Source of the DNA: JAUVPY01 sp034412795
GTDB lineage: Bacteria > Chloroflexota > Anaerolineae > 4572-78 > NAK82
DNA length: 64,000 nucleotides
Assembly: GCA_034412795.1 (NCBI GenBank)
Contig: DAOUMD010000166.1
Location: forward strand, 16,556 to 80,555
Direction: 5' to 3'
Under the pieces are notes generated by a model. The model was not told the DNA's origin. It worked only from the letters and a program-made list of their open reading frames with translations, and ran no database searches. The position numbers and the translations under genes were made by a program. The first letter of the stretch is position 1. Each line of letters starts with the position of its first letter. Positions 16,351 through 24,716 of the stretch are shown here, one piece after another.

Positions 16351-16835
16351 AAATCAGGCCGGCCCGCATCGCCGACGTACCCGACATTGCCGCGCTGGTG
16401 GATCGTTTTGCCGGGCGGGGGGAGATCTTGCCTCGCCTCACTGAGGACGTTTACCAGTCCGTGCGCGAGTGGGTGGTCGCCGAGCGCGCCGGCCAGGTCG
16501 TTGGCTGCGGGGCCTTGGTCATCCTCTGGGCCGACCTGGCTGAGATCCGCTCCTTGGTGGTCTCACCCGAATCCCAGGGCATGGGTATCGGCCGCGAATT
16601 GGTGGCGGCCTTGATGGCCCAGGCCGCCGATCTGGACATTCCCCAGGTCTTCACTCTCACCCGCCAGACCGGCTTCTTCCTCAAGTCCGGCTTTCAGGTC
16701 GTCCCCCGCGAGAGCCTGCCGCGCAAAATCTGGAAAGACTGCATCACCTGCACCAAATTCGTCGGCTGCGACGAAGTCGCCCTCGTGCGGCCCGTGGATC
16801 AGGGGGGATGGTTTGTTAGTTGGATGGTTTGTTAG
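16248..16835 (+). CDS. argA: ArgA-type GNAT N-acetylglutamate synthase
   Basis: 195 residues as framed. A single GNAT domain (about 37-180): IRPARIADVPDIAALV, GALVILWADLAEIRSLVVSP, acetyl-CoA loop QGMGIGRELV and FFLKSGFQVV. Matches short, stand-alone ArgA enzymes lacking the kinase-like domain. The first 35 or so residues (TNQPTNQPPTQ) are just translation of the CCAA array, and the last ten (GGWFVSWMVC) come from the TTGG array, so both ends have probably been remodelled by repeat growth. No good ribosome site supports ATG 16248 and no other start lies near the domain edge. Confidence 0.75.
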   Translation: MSKSTNQLTNQPTNQPPTQPTNKPTNKPPHPPTQQIRPARIADVPDIAALVDRFAGRGEILPRLTEDVYQSVREWVVAERAGQVVGCGALVILWADLAEIRSLVVSPESQGMGIGRELVAALMAQAADLDIPQVFTLTRQTGFFLKSGFQVVPRESLPRKIWKDCITCTKFVGCDEVALVRPVDQGGWFVSWMVC

Positions 16836-17121
16836 TTGGATGGTTTGTTAGTTGGATGGGTGGTTGGGTGGTTGGTTTGTTGGATGGTTAGTTGGTTAGT
16901 TGGTTAGTTGGTTTGTTGGTTAGTTGGTTTGTTGGTTAGTTAGTTAGTTAGGTGATTGGTTGGTAGACTGGCTTGGTTGAGCAGCAAGATATCGTCGCGT
17001 ACTGAGCTTCCTGATCCAATCTACCACCCAACTAACCAACTAACAAACAAACCAACCACCCAACCAACCATCCAACCACCCACCCACCCAACCAACTAAC
17101 CACCCATCCACCCACCCAACA
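16808..17121. repeat. Facing TTGG and CCAA arrays: large potential hairpin between argA and argJ
   Basis: 16808-16964 consists of GGATGGTT, TTAGTTGG and related words; 17022-17121 consists of CCAACTAA, CCACCCA and similar. The halves are complementary in composition and could fold into a hairpin of over 100 bp around a unique centre of about 55 bp. The stretch holds no gene. It separates argA from argJ, though AAGGAGACACCT just before argJ provides its ribosome site. Confidence 0.8.
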
Positions 17122-17138
17122 CAAACAAGGAGACACCT

Positions 17139-18386
17139 ATGACTCCACCATACCAACCTGACCCATCCCCGGGCGCCATCACCTGCGTGCCTGGGTTTCG
17201 AGCGGCGGGCGTGGCCTGCGGGCTAAAGGACAGTGGTCAGCTCGACCTGGCCCTGGTTGCCTGCGACCAACCCGCGACCGCGGCCGCCGTGTTCACCACC
17301 AATGCCTTCAAAGCCGCTCCCGTGCTTTACGATCAGCAGCTTCTTTCGCATAGTCATAATGCTATCCAGGCAATAATTACCAATGCAGGTAACGCTAACG
17401 CCTGCACCGGCGCGGGTGGACTACACGACGCCGAGCGCATGGCGCGTCTCACCGAGGCGGCGCTGGAGTTGCCCTCCGGCAGTGTCTTTGTCATGAGCAC
17501 CGGCGTCATCGGGCACCGGCTGCCTATGGAGAAGATTGAGATCGGGATCCGCGCTGCGGCGGGGGCCCTGTCGCCAACCGGCGGTGCCGACGCCGCCCGC
17601 GCTATTATGACCACCGACCTGGTCCCCAAAGAAGCCTCCCTCCAGGCCGAAATTGGGGGAGTCCCGATTTTAATCGGGGGTATGGCCAAAGGGAGCGGCA
17701 TGATCCATCCCAGCTTGGCTCCGGCCGGTGCGCCGCACGCCACCATGCTGTCCGTCATCGTCACCAACGCAGCCGTCTCCGCCGCTGCGCTGGACGCCGC
17801 CCTGACGCGGGCCGCCGATGCCAGCTTCAACCGCATCACCGTAGACGGCGACACCAGCACCAACGACACCCTGCTCCTTCTGGCGTCGGGTGCTGCGAAA
17901 AACTCTTTGATTGAACTCGATTCGGAGGACTACCGGACCTTTGAGGCTGCCTTGACCCAGGTGTGCATCTCGTTGGCTAAGGCCATCGCCCGCGACGGGG
18001 AGGGGGCCACCCGCCTGGTGGAAATCGTAGTGCGGGGAGCGGTTAGTGATGGAGAAGCGGAGCGGGCGGCCAAGACCGTCGCCACCTCGCCCCTGGTCAA
18101 GACCGCCATCTTCGGTGCCGATCCCAACTGGGGCCGTATCCTGGCCGCCATCGGCCGCAGTGGGGCCCAGGTCGATTCGGCTCGCGTCGCCCTGTGGCTG
18201 GGTGACGTAGGTCTCGTTGCCGGCGGCGAGCCGCTACCCTTCGACCAGGCTGCCGCCCGGGCCGCCCTCCAGGCTTCCGAAGTGTCCTTCACCGCCGACC
18301 TGGGCCTGGGTCCCGGCCAGGCCACCGTCTGGACCTGTGACCTCTCCTACAAATACATCGAAATCAACGCCGAATATCATACATAA
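17139..18386 (+). CDS. argJ: Bifunctional ornithine acetyltransferase / N-acetylglutamate synthase
   Basis: 415 residues, normal. Recycles the acetyl group from acetylornithine to glutamate. Family signs: FTTNAFKAAPV, NAGNANACTG, MTTDLVPKEA, AKGSGMIHPSLA and the self-cleavage Thr in PHATMLSVIV, plus the C-terminal GADPNWGRILAAIG. Start ATG with AAGGAG. Having both argJ and an ArgA-type enzyme is not unusual when ArgJ is mono- or weakly bifunctional. Confidence 0.95.
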   Translation: MTPPYQPDPSPGAITCVPGFRAAGVACGLKDSGQLDLALVACDQPATAAAVFTTNAFKAAPVLYDQQLLSHSHNAIQAIITNAGNANACTGAGGLHDAERMARLTEAALELPSGSVFVMSTGVIGHRLPMEKIEIGIRAAAGALSPTGGADAARAIMTTDLVPKEASLQAEIGGVPILIGGMAKGSGMIHPSLAPAGAPHATMLSVIVTNAAVSAAALDAALTRAADASFNRITVDGDTSTNDTLLLLASGAAKNSLIELDSEDYRTFEAALTQVCISLAKAIARDGEGATRLVEIVVRGAVSDGEAERAAKTVATSPLVKTAIFGADPNWGRILAAIGRSGAQVDSARVALWLGDVGLVAGGEPLPFDQAAARAALQASEVSFTADLGLGPGQATVWTCDLSYKYIEINAEYHT

Positions 18387-18397
18387 GTGATGGCATA

Positions 18398-18558
18398 GTT
18401 CAGAAGTCCCTGAAATTAGGCCGCGTCCAATAAACAATTGCCGACGAAGGACGAACGACGAAGGACCAATTACTGACTCAGGTCTCTTCGTCGTTCGTCC
18501 TTCGTCGTTCGTTCTTCGTCATTCGTCCAGTCGAGAAAGTGTTACCCTATTTCTGAAC
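18398..18558. repeat. GTTCAGAA-ended mobile repeat, copy A
   Basis: Bounded by GTTCAGAA and TTCTGAAC and filled with GACGAAGGAC-type words in inverted arrangement. The reverse complement of most of it recurs at 24584-24704. Non-coding, MITE-like. Confidence 0.75.
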
Positions 18559-18599
18559 CATCCTTAAGTGATTGTACCCATAGAGTCTACAGACATTCT

Positions 18600-18638
18600 A
18601 ACCACCCAACCACCCAACCACCCACCCAACCAACTAAC
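18600..18638. repeat. CCAA/CCACC array downstream of argJ
   Basis: Short array of CCACCCAA words, the same type as at 16257, 17022, 42580 and 63311. It touches the 3' end of the minus-strand membrane protein gene. Confidence 0.8.
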
Positions 18639-19377
18639 GCCCCGGATTATCCTCATCGTGGTGGTCCGGGTCGTTGCCGTGGCCCCGATTGTGATCGCAG
18701 CAGCCGTCATCGCCGTGGTCACCGCCCCCGTGGTCGTCATCATCGTGATCGCCGCCACCATAGGACGGCAGACCGGGAACCAAGTCGTCGATTTCAACCT
18801 CGATAGTGATCACCACCGTGATGGCATCAATCGTATCCATAGCGCTTGGGATGGTAGCTGACGGGACCACCGTCGCCGTTACTGTCTCGGTGGGAACCAC
18901 GGAGGACATCAGGGACGGCACCGGCGTTGACGTCGGCTCAGAAACGAGCGTCGCCGGAAGGGTGCCGGTGAGCGCCGGTGTGGGCGCCTCATAAATCATT
19001 CCTGGGATGACCGTCCGGATCACCACCAGGACGGTGACTACCAGGGCCACCACCCCGGTGGTGACCGTCACCAAAACAGAGACGATCAATGCGATCAGTT
19101 TGCCTGGCATCATATTTCTCCTCCCAGATCTAGGTCCTGAAGTTGTCGGTCCGCTCTCCGGACCAAACCAGCTATCCAATTGACTCTGAAAAGCGGCCTG
19201 TGCCCTCGGACTGGCCCGGAAACCCACCTGCGAAAGCTCGTCCGCCAGCGACAGCAGTTCATCCACCCCCCTATCGGTAGGTGAGGCCTCGACAATTGAG
19301 GAGGGCGTGGGGGACTCTCCCCGAAGCAAGCGATCAACCTGCTCAGAGAAACGGTCGGCGCGTTGCTGCTCGTTCAC
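18634..19377 (-). CDS. Single-pass membrane protein with His/Asp-rich tail, partner of ECF sigma factor
   Basis: 247 residues. The soluble N-terminal part (1-90) is charged and helical, as in anti-sigma domains. One TM segment lies near 93-119 (LIALIVSVLVTVTTGVVAL). A Pro/Thr/Ser-rich extracytoplasmic stalk follows, then a tail full of His and Asp (GGGDHDDDDHGGGDHGDD, then CCDHNRGH), likely metal-binding. The start overlaps the sigma gene stop by 4 bp. I infer an anti-sigma or sigma-regulating role, with possible metal sensing; no zinc-binding anti-sigma motif is seen. Confidence 0.6.
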   Translation of the reverse strand: MNEQQRADRFSEQVDRLLRGESPTPSSIVEASPTDRGVDELLSLADELSQVGFRASPRAQAAFQSQLDSWFGPESGPTTSGPRSGRRNMMPGKLIALIVSVLVTVTTGVVALVVTVLVVIRTVIPGMIYEAPTPALTGTLPATLVSEPTSTPVPSLMSSVVPTETVTATVVPSATIPSAMDTIDAITVVITIEVEIDDLVPGLPSYGGGDHDDDDHGGGDHGDDGCCDHNRGHGNDPDHHDEDNPGR

Positions 19378-19940
19378 GAGACATCATCCCCCTTGAGTTG
19401 GCGCTGCAAGCGCCCTATCGCGCGCCACAAAACCACGCTCACCGTCTTCTCCTTCAACTCCATAATCTGTCCGATCTCCCCATTGCTCAACTGGCCTGCG
19501 AATTTGAGTGTGATGACCTCCTGATCGCGTTGGCTTAACTCTCTCAACCCGCGCAGCAGGTGAGCTACATTCTCCTCTTGAATCACCTGCGTTTCGGGCG
19601 ACGGGGCTGGCATCACCAGGTCGGCCGGCAACTCGCCTTCCGCTTCGTGGGCCGAGCGACGCTGGCGCGTTCGATAGTAATTGGCCAGCACGTTGTGCGC
19701 GATACGGAAGAGCCAGCTCGAGAACGTCCCTTTGGCCGTGTCAAACCCATCTCGATGGGCGTAGGCCCGCTCGAATGCCGTGCTGGTCAGATCTTCCGCG
19801 TCCTCCTGCGACTCTACCCGGTAGCGAAAATAGTTATAGATACGCGGGTAGTGTTGCCCGAACAACTCGGCAAAATCTAACTCCCTCTCAGGAGCCTGCT
19901 TCTCGTCTTGTGTCCCCCCTGTCACCCCGGCGCTCTGCAA
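19374..19940 (-). CDS. ECF-type RNA polymerase sigma factor
   Basis: 188 residues with region 2 (LFGQHYPRIYNYFRYRV, DAEDLTSTAFERAY, FSSWLFRIAHNVLANYYR) and region 4 (LRELSQRDQEVITLKF, SNGEIGQIMELKEKTVSV). The start is a TTG at 19940 preceded by GGGAGGG. Paired with the membrane protein downstream. Confidence 0.9.
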   Translation of the reverse strand: MQSAGVTGGTQDEKQAPERELDFAELFGQHYPRIYNYFRYRVESQEDAEDLTSTAFERAYAHRDGFDTAKGTFSSWLFRIAHNVLANYYRTRQRRSAHEAEGELPADLVMPAPSPETQVIQEENVAHLLRGLRELSQRDQEVITLKFAGQLSNGEIGQIMELKEKTVSVVLWRAIGRLQRQLKGDDVS

Positions 19941-20056
19941 TGTAGGCCCTCCCTTAGCCCAGGTGGGTCTCAGCCTTGTTATTTAATACACCGTACCCGG
20001 TATTTTACTACACCATTTGCGAAGATTGAAAAATCCCGTTCGATCTAATACTAAAT

Positions 20057-20224
20057 GGCTCTACGCAGATTAGTGGGGTAGATGAGCAATTCAGACTGCC
20101 AAAAGAGGTCATGTCATTCTGAGCCATAGGCGAAGAATCTCGTCTTACAAGGGGAAATGAGATCCTTCGCTCCTGACGTCACTCAGGATGACATGCTCTA
20201 CAAATGGCGTTACACCCCACTATA
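20057..20224. repeat. TAGTGGGGT-ended mobile repeat, copy D
   Basis: Runs from GGCTCTACGCAG to CACCCCACTAT. The outer segments match, inverted, the shorter element at 22319-22378. The inside holds a further dyad of the GTCATTCTGAG ... CTCAGGATGAC type. The 519-bp stretch between the sigma gene and the next gene contains nothing else I can support. Confidence 0.7.
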
Positions 20225-20459
20225 ATGCCCGAATATTTTCTTGGCATTGCCTTAAACCTTACAAAAAAGTGACGTACTTGCCTTCCATAGGGGGAAAGGC
20301 CTATTGCCTGGCGCTGAGAATCGTGGTAAGGTGGAATCGAACCCGGCAACCGTTCCTTCACGATGTGAGCTAGCTGGCTGCGTGATTGATGAGGGGGCAT
20401 CGAGCGGTTAAGGAGCTGGTCAGGGAGCGGACGGTTGGGGGAGGTTGGGCCGCTTAACA

Positions 20460-21059
20460 ATGGCAAAAACAGATTTTAGCGCAGAGTTTCTGGTGGGCGC
20501 ATCGACTGCTCTGGTGACGGCCATTATTAACCTGGTCGTACCCGGGCAGATTAGCTGGCTGTGGCTGATACCTGCCTTTATTGTTCCTTTCGCTGCGTTG
20601 TTCGTCTACCAAGGTGTGGGCCTGGGGTTCGGGCCCTACAAAGAGTGGAAAATCCGTACTGGCGAACTGGTCGCCGACGGCGGGACCCAAAAGGGCGCTG
20701 TGTGGGAGTTTGAACACCTCACCTCCGAGGGGGGGCTGGGCTTTTCCGGCCCACATATTGCCCTCCCTAAAGGAAAATACCGGGTGCTGTTCCGCTTGAA
20801 AATCGACAGCCGGGACGAGCGCGACGAGCCCGTATGTGAACTGGACGTCAGCTCCAACTCCGGGCGGAAGTGGTTCGCCTTGCGGACGATCTCGCTTCGG
20901 GATTTCAAGTCGTCCGATTCCTGGCAGGATTTCGCCCTGGATTTCATGATGACCAACGACGAGAACCATGTGGAGTTCCGGGGGCGTATGGAAGGCGTGG
21001 AACGGGTTGGCCGGCGCATTATCTTTGACAAGGTGGTCGTTCACAGAAGGTTGCTTTAG
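20460..21059 (+). CDS. Membrane-anchored protein with jelly-roll-like domain, hypothetical
   Basis: 199 residues from ATG 20460 (an in-frame TTG at 20445 sits directly on the GGGGGAGG ribosome site and is less likely). Two TM helices (about 10-30 and 34-52), then a beta-rich domain with an ordered pattern (KGKYRVLFRLKIDS, SWQDFALDFMM, HVEFRGRMEG) reminiscent of carbohydrate-binding jelly rolls. Function unknown. Confidence 0.7.
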   Translation: MAKTDFSAEFLVGASTALVTAIINLVVPGQISWLWLIPAFIVPFAALFVYQGVGLGFGPYKEWKIRTGELVADGGTQKGAVWEFEHLTSEGGLGFSGPHIALPKGKYRVLFRLKIDSRDERDEPVCELDVSSNSGRKWFALRTISLRDFKSSDSWQDFALDFMMTNDENHVEFRGRMEGVERVGRRIIFDKVVVHRRLL

Positions 21060-21173
21060 ACGTAGCCAGTTATTTGCTCGCCAGGGATTGGCAAATCCCG
21101 GCCTTTTGCACCTACGGCATACGCCTCGTGCCATTCGTTCGCGCTTGGGATTCGTAAAAAGCAAGGATGTAGA

Positions 21174-21200
21174 GCGGCTTTCATAGCCGCCGTTTTTTTT
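21174..21200 (+). terminator. Intrinsic terminator
   Basis: GCGGCT and AGCCGC form a stem with a 5-nt loop, followed by CG and eight T. Ends the transcript of the jelly-roll-like membrane protein. Confidence 0.85.
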
Positions 21201-21211
21201 GCAAAATTCCC

Positions 21212-21240
21212 TTGTTCCCTCAGGCGACGTGTTGTATAAT
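21212..21240 (+). promoter_or_regulatory. Promoter with CAGGCGACGTG spacer, copy 1
   Basis: TTGTTC (21212-21217), 17-bp spacer, TATAAT (21235-21240), 9 bp before the next start codon. The 20-bp segment CAGGCGACGTGTTGTATAAT is repeated with one change at 24726-24745. Confidence 0.65.
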
Positions 21241-21248
21241 AGAACAAT

Positions 21249-21455
21249 ATGAAGATAGTGTATGATCGCGAAGAAGATATTCTAACACTAGAATTCAAAG
21301 ATGCGGAGCATATAGACCACGCTGAGCATGTTGAATCCATCATTCTGCATCTGAATGAGGCAGATGAGCCGATCTTGTTAGAGGTCTTGCACGCCAGCGA
21401 TTTCCTGACCCAGGTGCTCAAGGCTTCCTTGCAGCCGGATAAGCTGGCTGCGTGA
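21249..21455 (+). CDS. DUF2283-family small protein
   Basis: 68 residues: KIVYDREEDILTLEF at the N terminus and ESIILHLNEADEPILLEVL match the DUF2283 pattern. Function unknown; often beside small toxin-like genes. The following short stretch is a decayed gene rather than a toxin. Confidence 0.75.
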   Translation: MKIVYDREEDILTLEFKDAEHIDHAEHVESIILHLNEADEPILLEVLHASDFLTQVLKASLQPDKLAA

Positions 21456-21456
21456 A

Positions 21457-21632
21457 ATGAGCTTGGCCCGGCGACCGGAGATTGCCTTTCAAGCTTACCA
21501 GTTTGTCTTCGACGTAGTACGCCTCACCGAGCGACAGCGCCATCCTGACACCCGAGGAACTGGCCTGGGCGGGTAACGCGTCGCATGCAGGGTGATCCTA
21601 GACTGGGCAGGTGATCGGGTGAAAACACTGTG
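21457..21632 (+). pseudogene. Decayed small gene, possibly Minf_1886-like
   Basis: Starts MSLARRPEIAFQAYQFVFD, VVRLTERQRH, then frameshifts into LTPEELAWAG and again into RVILDWAGDRV. Read across three frames, the pieces resemble the small Minf_1886-type family (EAYxFVxxAL...RHxxxxEL...). At least two frameshifts, so not functional. Family identity is from memory and uncertain. Confidence 0.4.
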
Positions 21633-22220
21633 ACCAAAAACAGAAAAACTCGCATCGGCAAATTGCCACCCCAGTACACCTTCATCCTCAACCCTTACGC
21701 CGGGTACCGCTTCACCCGCTGCCCTGGCTGTGACCAGAAGATGAAGCAGCGCAAGCTGCCGTTGTGGATTCACGTCGATCCTATGAACCCCGTGGCGCTC
21801 AACTATACCTGTCGCTATTGCCCCGATTGTGACCTGCTGATCGCCCATCAGGACGACCTCGAAACTCTTTTGGCCCAACTATTTTCGCATTACGATCCCT
21901 CGATCATTGGCAATGACTACCTGGTACTGGGAACCGTGGAGCGCCAGGCCTGGCGCGAGAGTTTGAAGCAACCCAAAAGCACTCCAGAAATGCTGGAGCA
22001 CCTCCATGACTTCGAGGAGGTGCTCACTGTTAAGGTGCAACCCGGCGGCTGGTATCCAAAAGACATGGACCCCTCCCAGTTACCGGTCCAGGAGCCGGCC
22101 CCCCTAGACACACCGTGGCGGAAAGTGATCCAGCCCCCGGATTACAGGCCGAACAAGTCCGAAAAATCTACCAGGTCGCCGGGAACCAAGAAACGCAGGC
22201 GCAAGAGACGCAGACGCTAA
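21630..22220 (+). CDS. Zinc-ribbon-like hypothetical protein with basic tail
   Basis: 196 residues, GTG start. Two Cys pairs (CPGC near 32-35; CRYCPDC near 64-70) suggest zinc binding. The middle contains YLVLGTVERQAWRESL; the end is strongly basic (KKRRRKRRRR), suggesting nucleic-acid contact. I do not recognise the family. Confidence 0.65.
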   Translation: MTKNRKTRIGKLPPQYTFILNPYAGYRFTRCPGCDQKMKQRKLPLWIHVDPMNPVALNYTCRYCPDCDLLIAHQDDLETLLAQLFSHYDPSIIGNDYLVLGTVERQAWRESLKQPKSTPEMLEHLHDFEEVLTVKVQPGGWYPKDMDPSQLPVQEPAPLDTPWRKVIQPPDYRPNKSEKSTRSPGTKKRRRKRRRR

Positions 22221-22318
22221 CGCACTGTTGTTCTACCTGCTTCTTCGTCCTTCGTCTTTGGTCCTTCGTCAGCAAAGTAGTGTTCCTACCAACCAAGCTT
22301 TCTTGGGTTTACGCAAAA

Positions 22319-22378
22319 TAGTGGGGTGTAACGCCATTTCTGGAGCATGTCATCTACCCCACTAATCTGCGTAGAGCC
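22319..22378. repeat. TAGTGGGGT-ended mobile repeat, copy C (short, inverted)
   Basis: Runs from ATAGTGGGGTG to GCGTAGAGCC; matches both ends of the element at 20057 in inverse orientation but lacks its interior. Confidence 0.7.
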
Positions 22379-22402
22379 GCTTTCTTTTCAGCCGCGAATG
22401 GC

Positions 22403-24133
22403 TTATCCAGAGATAGGCAGCACGTTCACGAATGGCTCACAGCCTGGCTGAATGTCTAATTCACCTCCCCCACGCCGACCGTCGGGCAGATCGCCCGTCC
22501 AGGTCGTGTGTCCCGGCTCGATGACAAACCAGACGTACCCGTTGGGCGCGATCTTTTGCGTTTGCGGTCCCAGGTTAAAAGTCACCTCACCGTTTATTTC
22601 GCTGACCACCAAGAAACAGGCCATGCCCTGCGGCACGTCCGGCTGACCTGGCCACCACTCGCTGGAAGGAGACGGCTGAGGCGTGGGCGTGGGTAGAGCG
22701 GGAGCCGGCGTCGGCTCGGACGGCGCCGGTGCGACGGCAAAGACCGCGTCCGGCGACCAGGTGAAACTGTCCAGCACCTCGAACAGGATTTCTTCTTGCT
22801 CTGCCCAGCGCTCTATCGGGGTGGCCAGGGTAGCCACCGCCATAGCCCCCTCGGTCTCTTCCACCCATACCACCCCGTGCAAGCCAGTCTCCTCAGACTC
22901 TACCTCCAGCAAGATCACGTGGACCCCCGGATCGCCCACCATGCGTTCCAACTCGATCGTGTCCTCGCCAAAACCAGGCATGCCGGCTATCGTGTAATCT
23001 TCGACAAAGGCCCCCCACTGCTCTTCAGACAAAGCCATCCCCAGCCCGGAGAAGAAGACGTGGATGGCGCCCGAGGCATCCGAGGCCATGAACATATAGC
23101 CATAGCCACCTGATGTTGCCCCCCCTTCGATCTGATCGAAATAAGCGGGGTAGTTCAGCTCGAAGACGCCGTTCGGGTCCTCGAAAGGCACCAGCGACGA
23201 GGCAGGTGCTTCTTCCACCATGAAATCGTAACGACCCACCTCCTCGTCGTTCATAGTCACTACCGCCTGGTGCTCGCCCACCGGCCAACCGTCATCGGGG
23301 ACAAAGTAGAAGTAGATGCTTTTGTCAGAGCCATCCTCCGTTACGGTGACCGAACCGGGGCCTGTCTCGTCCGGTTGGCCGTTCACATACCATTCAGTCT
23401 CCAGCCAGGTGTGGAGACCAAAGTCCCCACGCATCAGTACGTAAACCGCCTCGTCCGGGGCGAAGGTGGTGGTCGGTTCGATAGGGTTGTAGTCGTCGTC
23501 AACCCCTCGGGCCAGGACCACCTCCTGGATCTGGGAGGGAATGGCATCCGCTGGCGGCACCACGCTGAAGGGGTAACTGCCCACCAGGTCGTCATCGTGG
23601 AACACCTCAACCCGGTAGGCATCGCTGATGCGAATAACCGTGCCGGGGTCAGGCGTCCACGAGAAGTGGACGTAGGTTTTTCCGCCGATGGTGAAGAGAG
23701 GGGCATCGTCAATGTCTTCCAGATCCAGATCGGCCTCCCCCAAGAGCGTATCACCCTGGTAAAACCGACCCATCATAGTGCCCGTCGGTCGCCCCTTGAG
23801 CGTCATCACCACGTAGACGCCTTGTTCGGGCGTAAATTCCTCCACCTCGTCTACCGCCTGTCCCTCCTCGTCCACGCCCAGTGCCAGGGTAGTGTCCAGC
23901 ACCTCTAAGTCCTCAGGTTCCGGCACCGGGGTGTCAGTGGGTTCCGGCACCGACGTGTCGGTAGCTTCAGATACCGACGTGTCGGCGGAGGCCTCCGTCG
24001 ACACCGGTGTGTCGGTAACGGCTTCCGGCGGCGCACTGGTGCGTGCAGACTTGCCAATGCCGCAAGCCAGCCCCCCCAACAAAAACAAAGCGATGACCAA
24101 CAAGAGTTGAAACCTTAAAAAATACCTTTGCAT
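22403..24133 (-). CDS. Large lipoprotein, hypothetical
   Basis: 576 residues. Signal peptide with lipobox LLGGLAC (Cys about 24), then a Thr/Pro/Ser-rich linker of degenerate TDTPVPEP-type repeats. Two similar beta domains follow, each opening with LALGVDEEG or LARGVDDDY and ending in FSVVPPAD or FMVEEAPA. Then come a PsbP/DUF-like region (FEDPNGVFELNYPAYF), another Pro-rich linker and a C-terminal domain with paired Cys. Likely an outer-surface lipoprotein; binding partner unknown. Confidence 0.75.
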   Translation of the reverse strand: MQRYFLRFQLLLVIALFLLGGLACGIGKSARTSAPPEAVTDTPVSTEASADTSVSEATDTSVPEPTDTPVPEPEDLEVLDTTLALGVDEEGQAVDEVEEFTPEQGVYVVMTLKGRPTGTMMGRFYQGDTLLGEADLDLEDIDDAPLFTIGGKTYVHFSWTPDPGTVIRISDAYRVEVFHDDDLVGSYPFSVVPPADAIPSQIQEVVLARGVDDDYNPIEPTTTFAPDEAVYVLMRGDFGLHTWLETEWYVNGQPDETGPGSVTVTEDGSDKSIYFYFVPDDGWPVGEHQAVVTMNDEEVGRYDFMVEEAPASSLVPFEDPNGVFELNYPAYFDQIEGGATSGGYGYMFMASDASGAIHVFFSGLGMALSEEQWGAFVEDYTIAGMPGFGEDTIELERMVGDPGVHVILLEVESEETGLHGVVWVEETEGAMAVATLATPIERWAEQEEILFEVLDSFTWSPDAVFAVAPAPSEPTPAPALPTPTPQPSPSSEWWPGQPDVPQGMACFLVVSEINGEVTFNLGPQTQKIAPNGYVWFVIEPGHTTWTGDLPDGRRGGGELDIQPGCEPFVNVLPISG

Positions 24134-24233
24134 TCCTCGAACTCCTTTCTGTGGGTGGTCTCCCTGGACGGTGTTGATGCAGAGTGTTGGCTCAGTTTTA
24201 CCACGAAGGACATCAGGGACACTAAGAAACCTT

Positions 24234-24324
24234 GTATCTTCTCAAAAAGTAGGGGCAAACCCTTGCGGTTGCCCGCTTGGGCAGGCGCAAGACCTGCCCT
24301 TACCCCAAGATATTGAGAAGATAC
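24234..24324. repeat. GTATCTTCTCAA-ended palindromic repeat, copy 2
   Basis: 91 bp from GTATCTTCTCAA to TTGAGAAGATAC, with AGGGGCAAAC and GCCCTTACCCC inside. Same family as 10625 and 55576. Sits in the 5' region of the lipoprotein gene. Confidence 0.8.
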
Positions 24325-24428
24325 GAAACCTTTGTGTCTTTGTGGTTTATATCCCCTGGCTCTCAATTATCAACACAAAGCAGGGAGACTATCCGTCTGT
24401 AAAAGTTAGATGATCTGCCGGACTGCGT

Positions 24429-24467
24429 TGAGGCATAGAAGGGAACTGGCTCAATGCCTCTTTTTTT
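24429..24467 (+). terminator. Orphan plus-strand terminator (possible small RNA end)
   Basis: TGAGGCAT and ATGCCTC pair around a 17-nt loop, followed by seven T. No plus-strand gene precedes it, since the nearest gene upstream is on the minus strand. A short transcript starting somewhere in 24325-24420 could end here. Confidence 0.5.
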
Positions 24468-24583
24468 CGAGGGGAACCTGGCGAACTTTCCTCCGCTCTC
24501 CGCCGCTTACCTCAGATAGTCACATTTTATCACAATTTATCAGCAGATACCATAGTACTTTAAACCAGGTAATGTAAAGGATG

Positions 24584-24704
24584 GTTCAGAAAATAGGGTA
24601 ACACTTTCTCAACTAGACGAATGACGAATGACGAATGACGAAGAGACCTGAGCCAGAATTGGTCCTTCGTCTTTCGTCCTTCGTCATTTCAGGGGCTTCT
24701 GAAC
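24584..24704. repeat. GTTCAGAA-ended mobile repeat, copy B (inverted to A)
   Basis: From GTTCAGAAAATAGGG to GGGGCTTCTGAAC; aligns with the reverse complement of 18398-18558, lacking about 40 bp of its interior. Contains a GACGAAT tandem array. Confidence 0.75.
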
Positions 24705-24716
24705 ATGCCTAATCGA

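Noticed and set aside
16808..17121. CRISPR array
   Set aside because: Words are 4-8 bp, without unique spacers of constant length, and there are no cas genes.
18250..18290. TTCCGAAGTG in argJ as another palindrome copy
   Set aside because: Only one half-arm, and the encoded residues fit the normal ArgJ C-terminal sequence.
20179..20466. 95-codon minus-strand frame
   Set aside because: It covers a MITE and the 5' end of the next gene, with a composition unlike its neighbours.
18398..24704. Composite transposon
   Set aside because: No transposase lies between the repeats and no target duplication could be confirmed; only repeat symmetry is reported.
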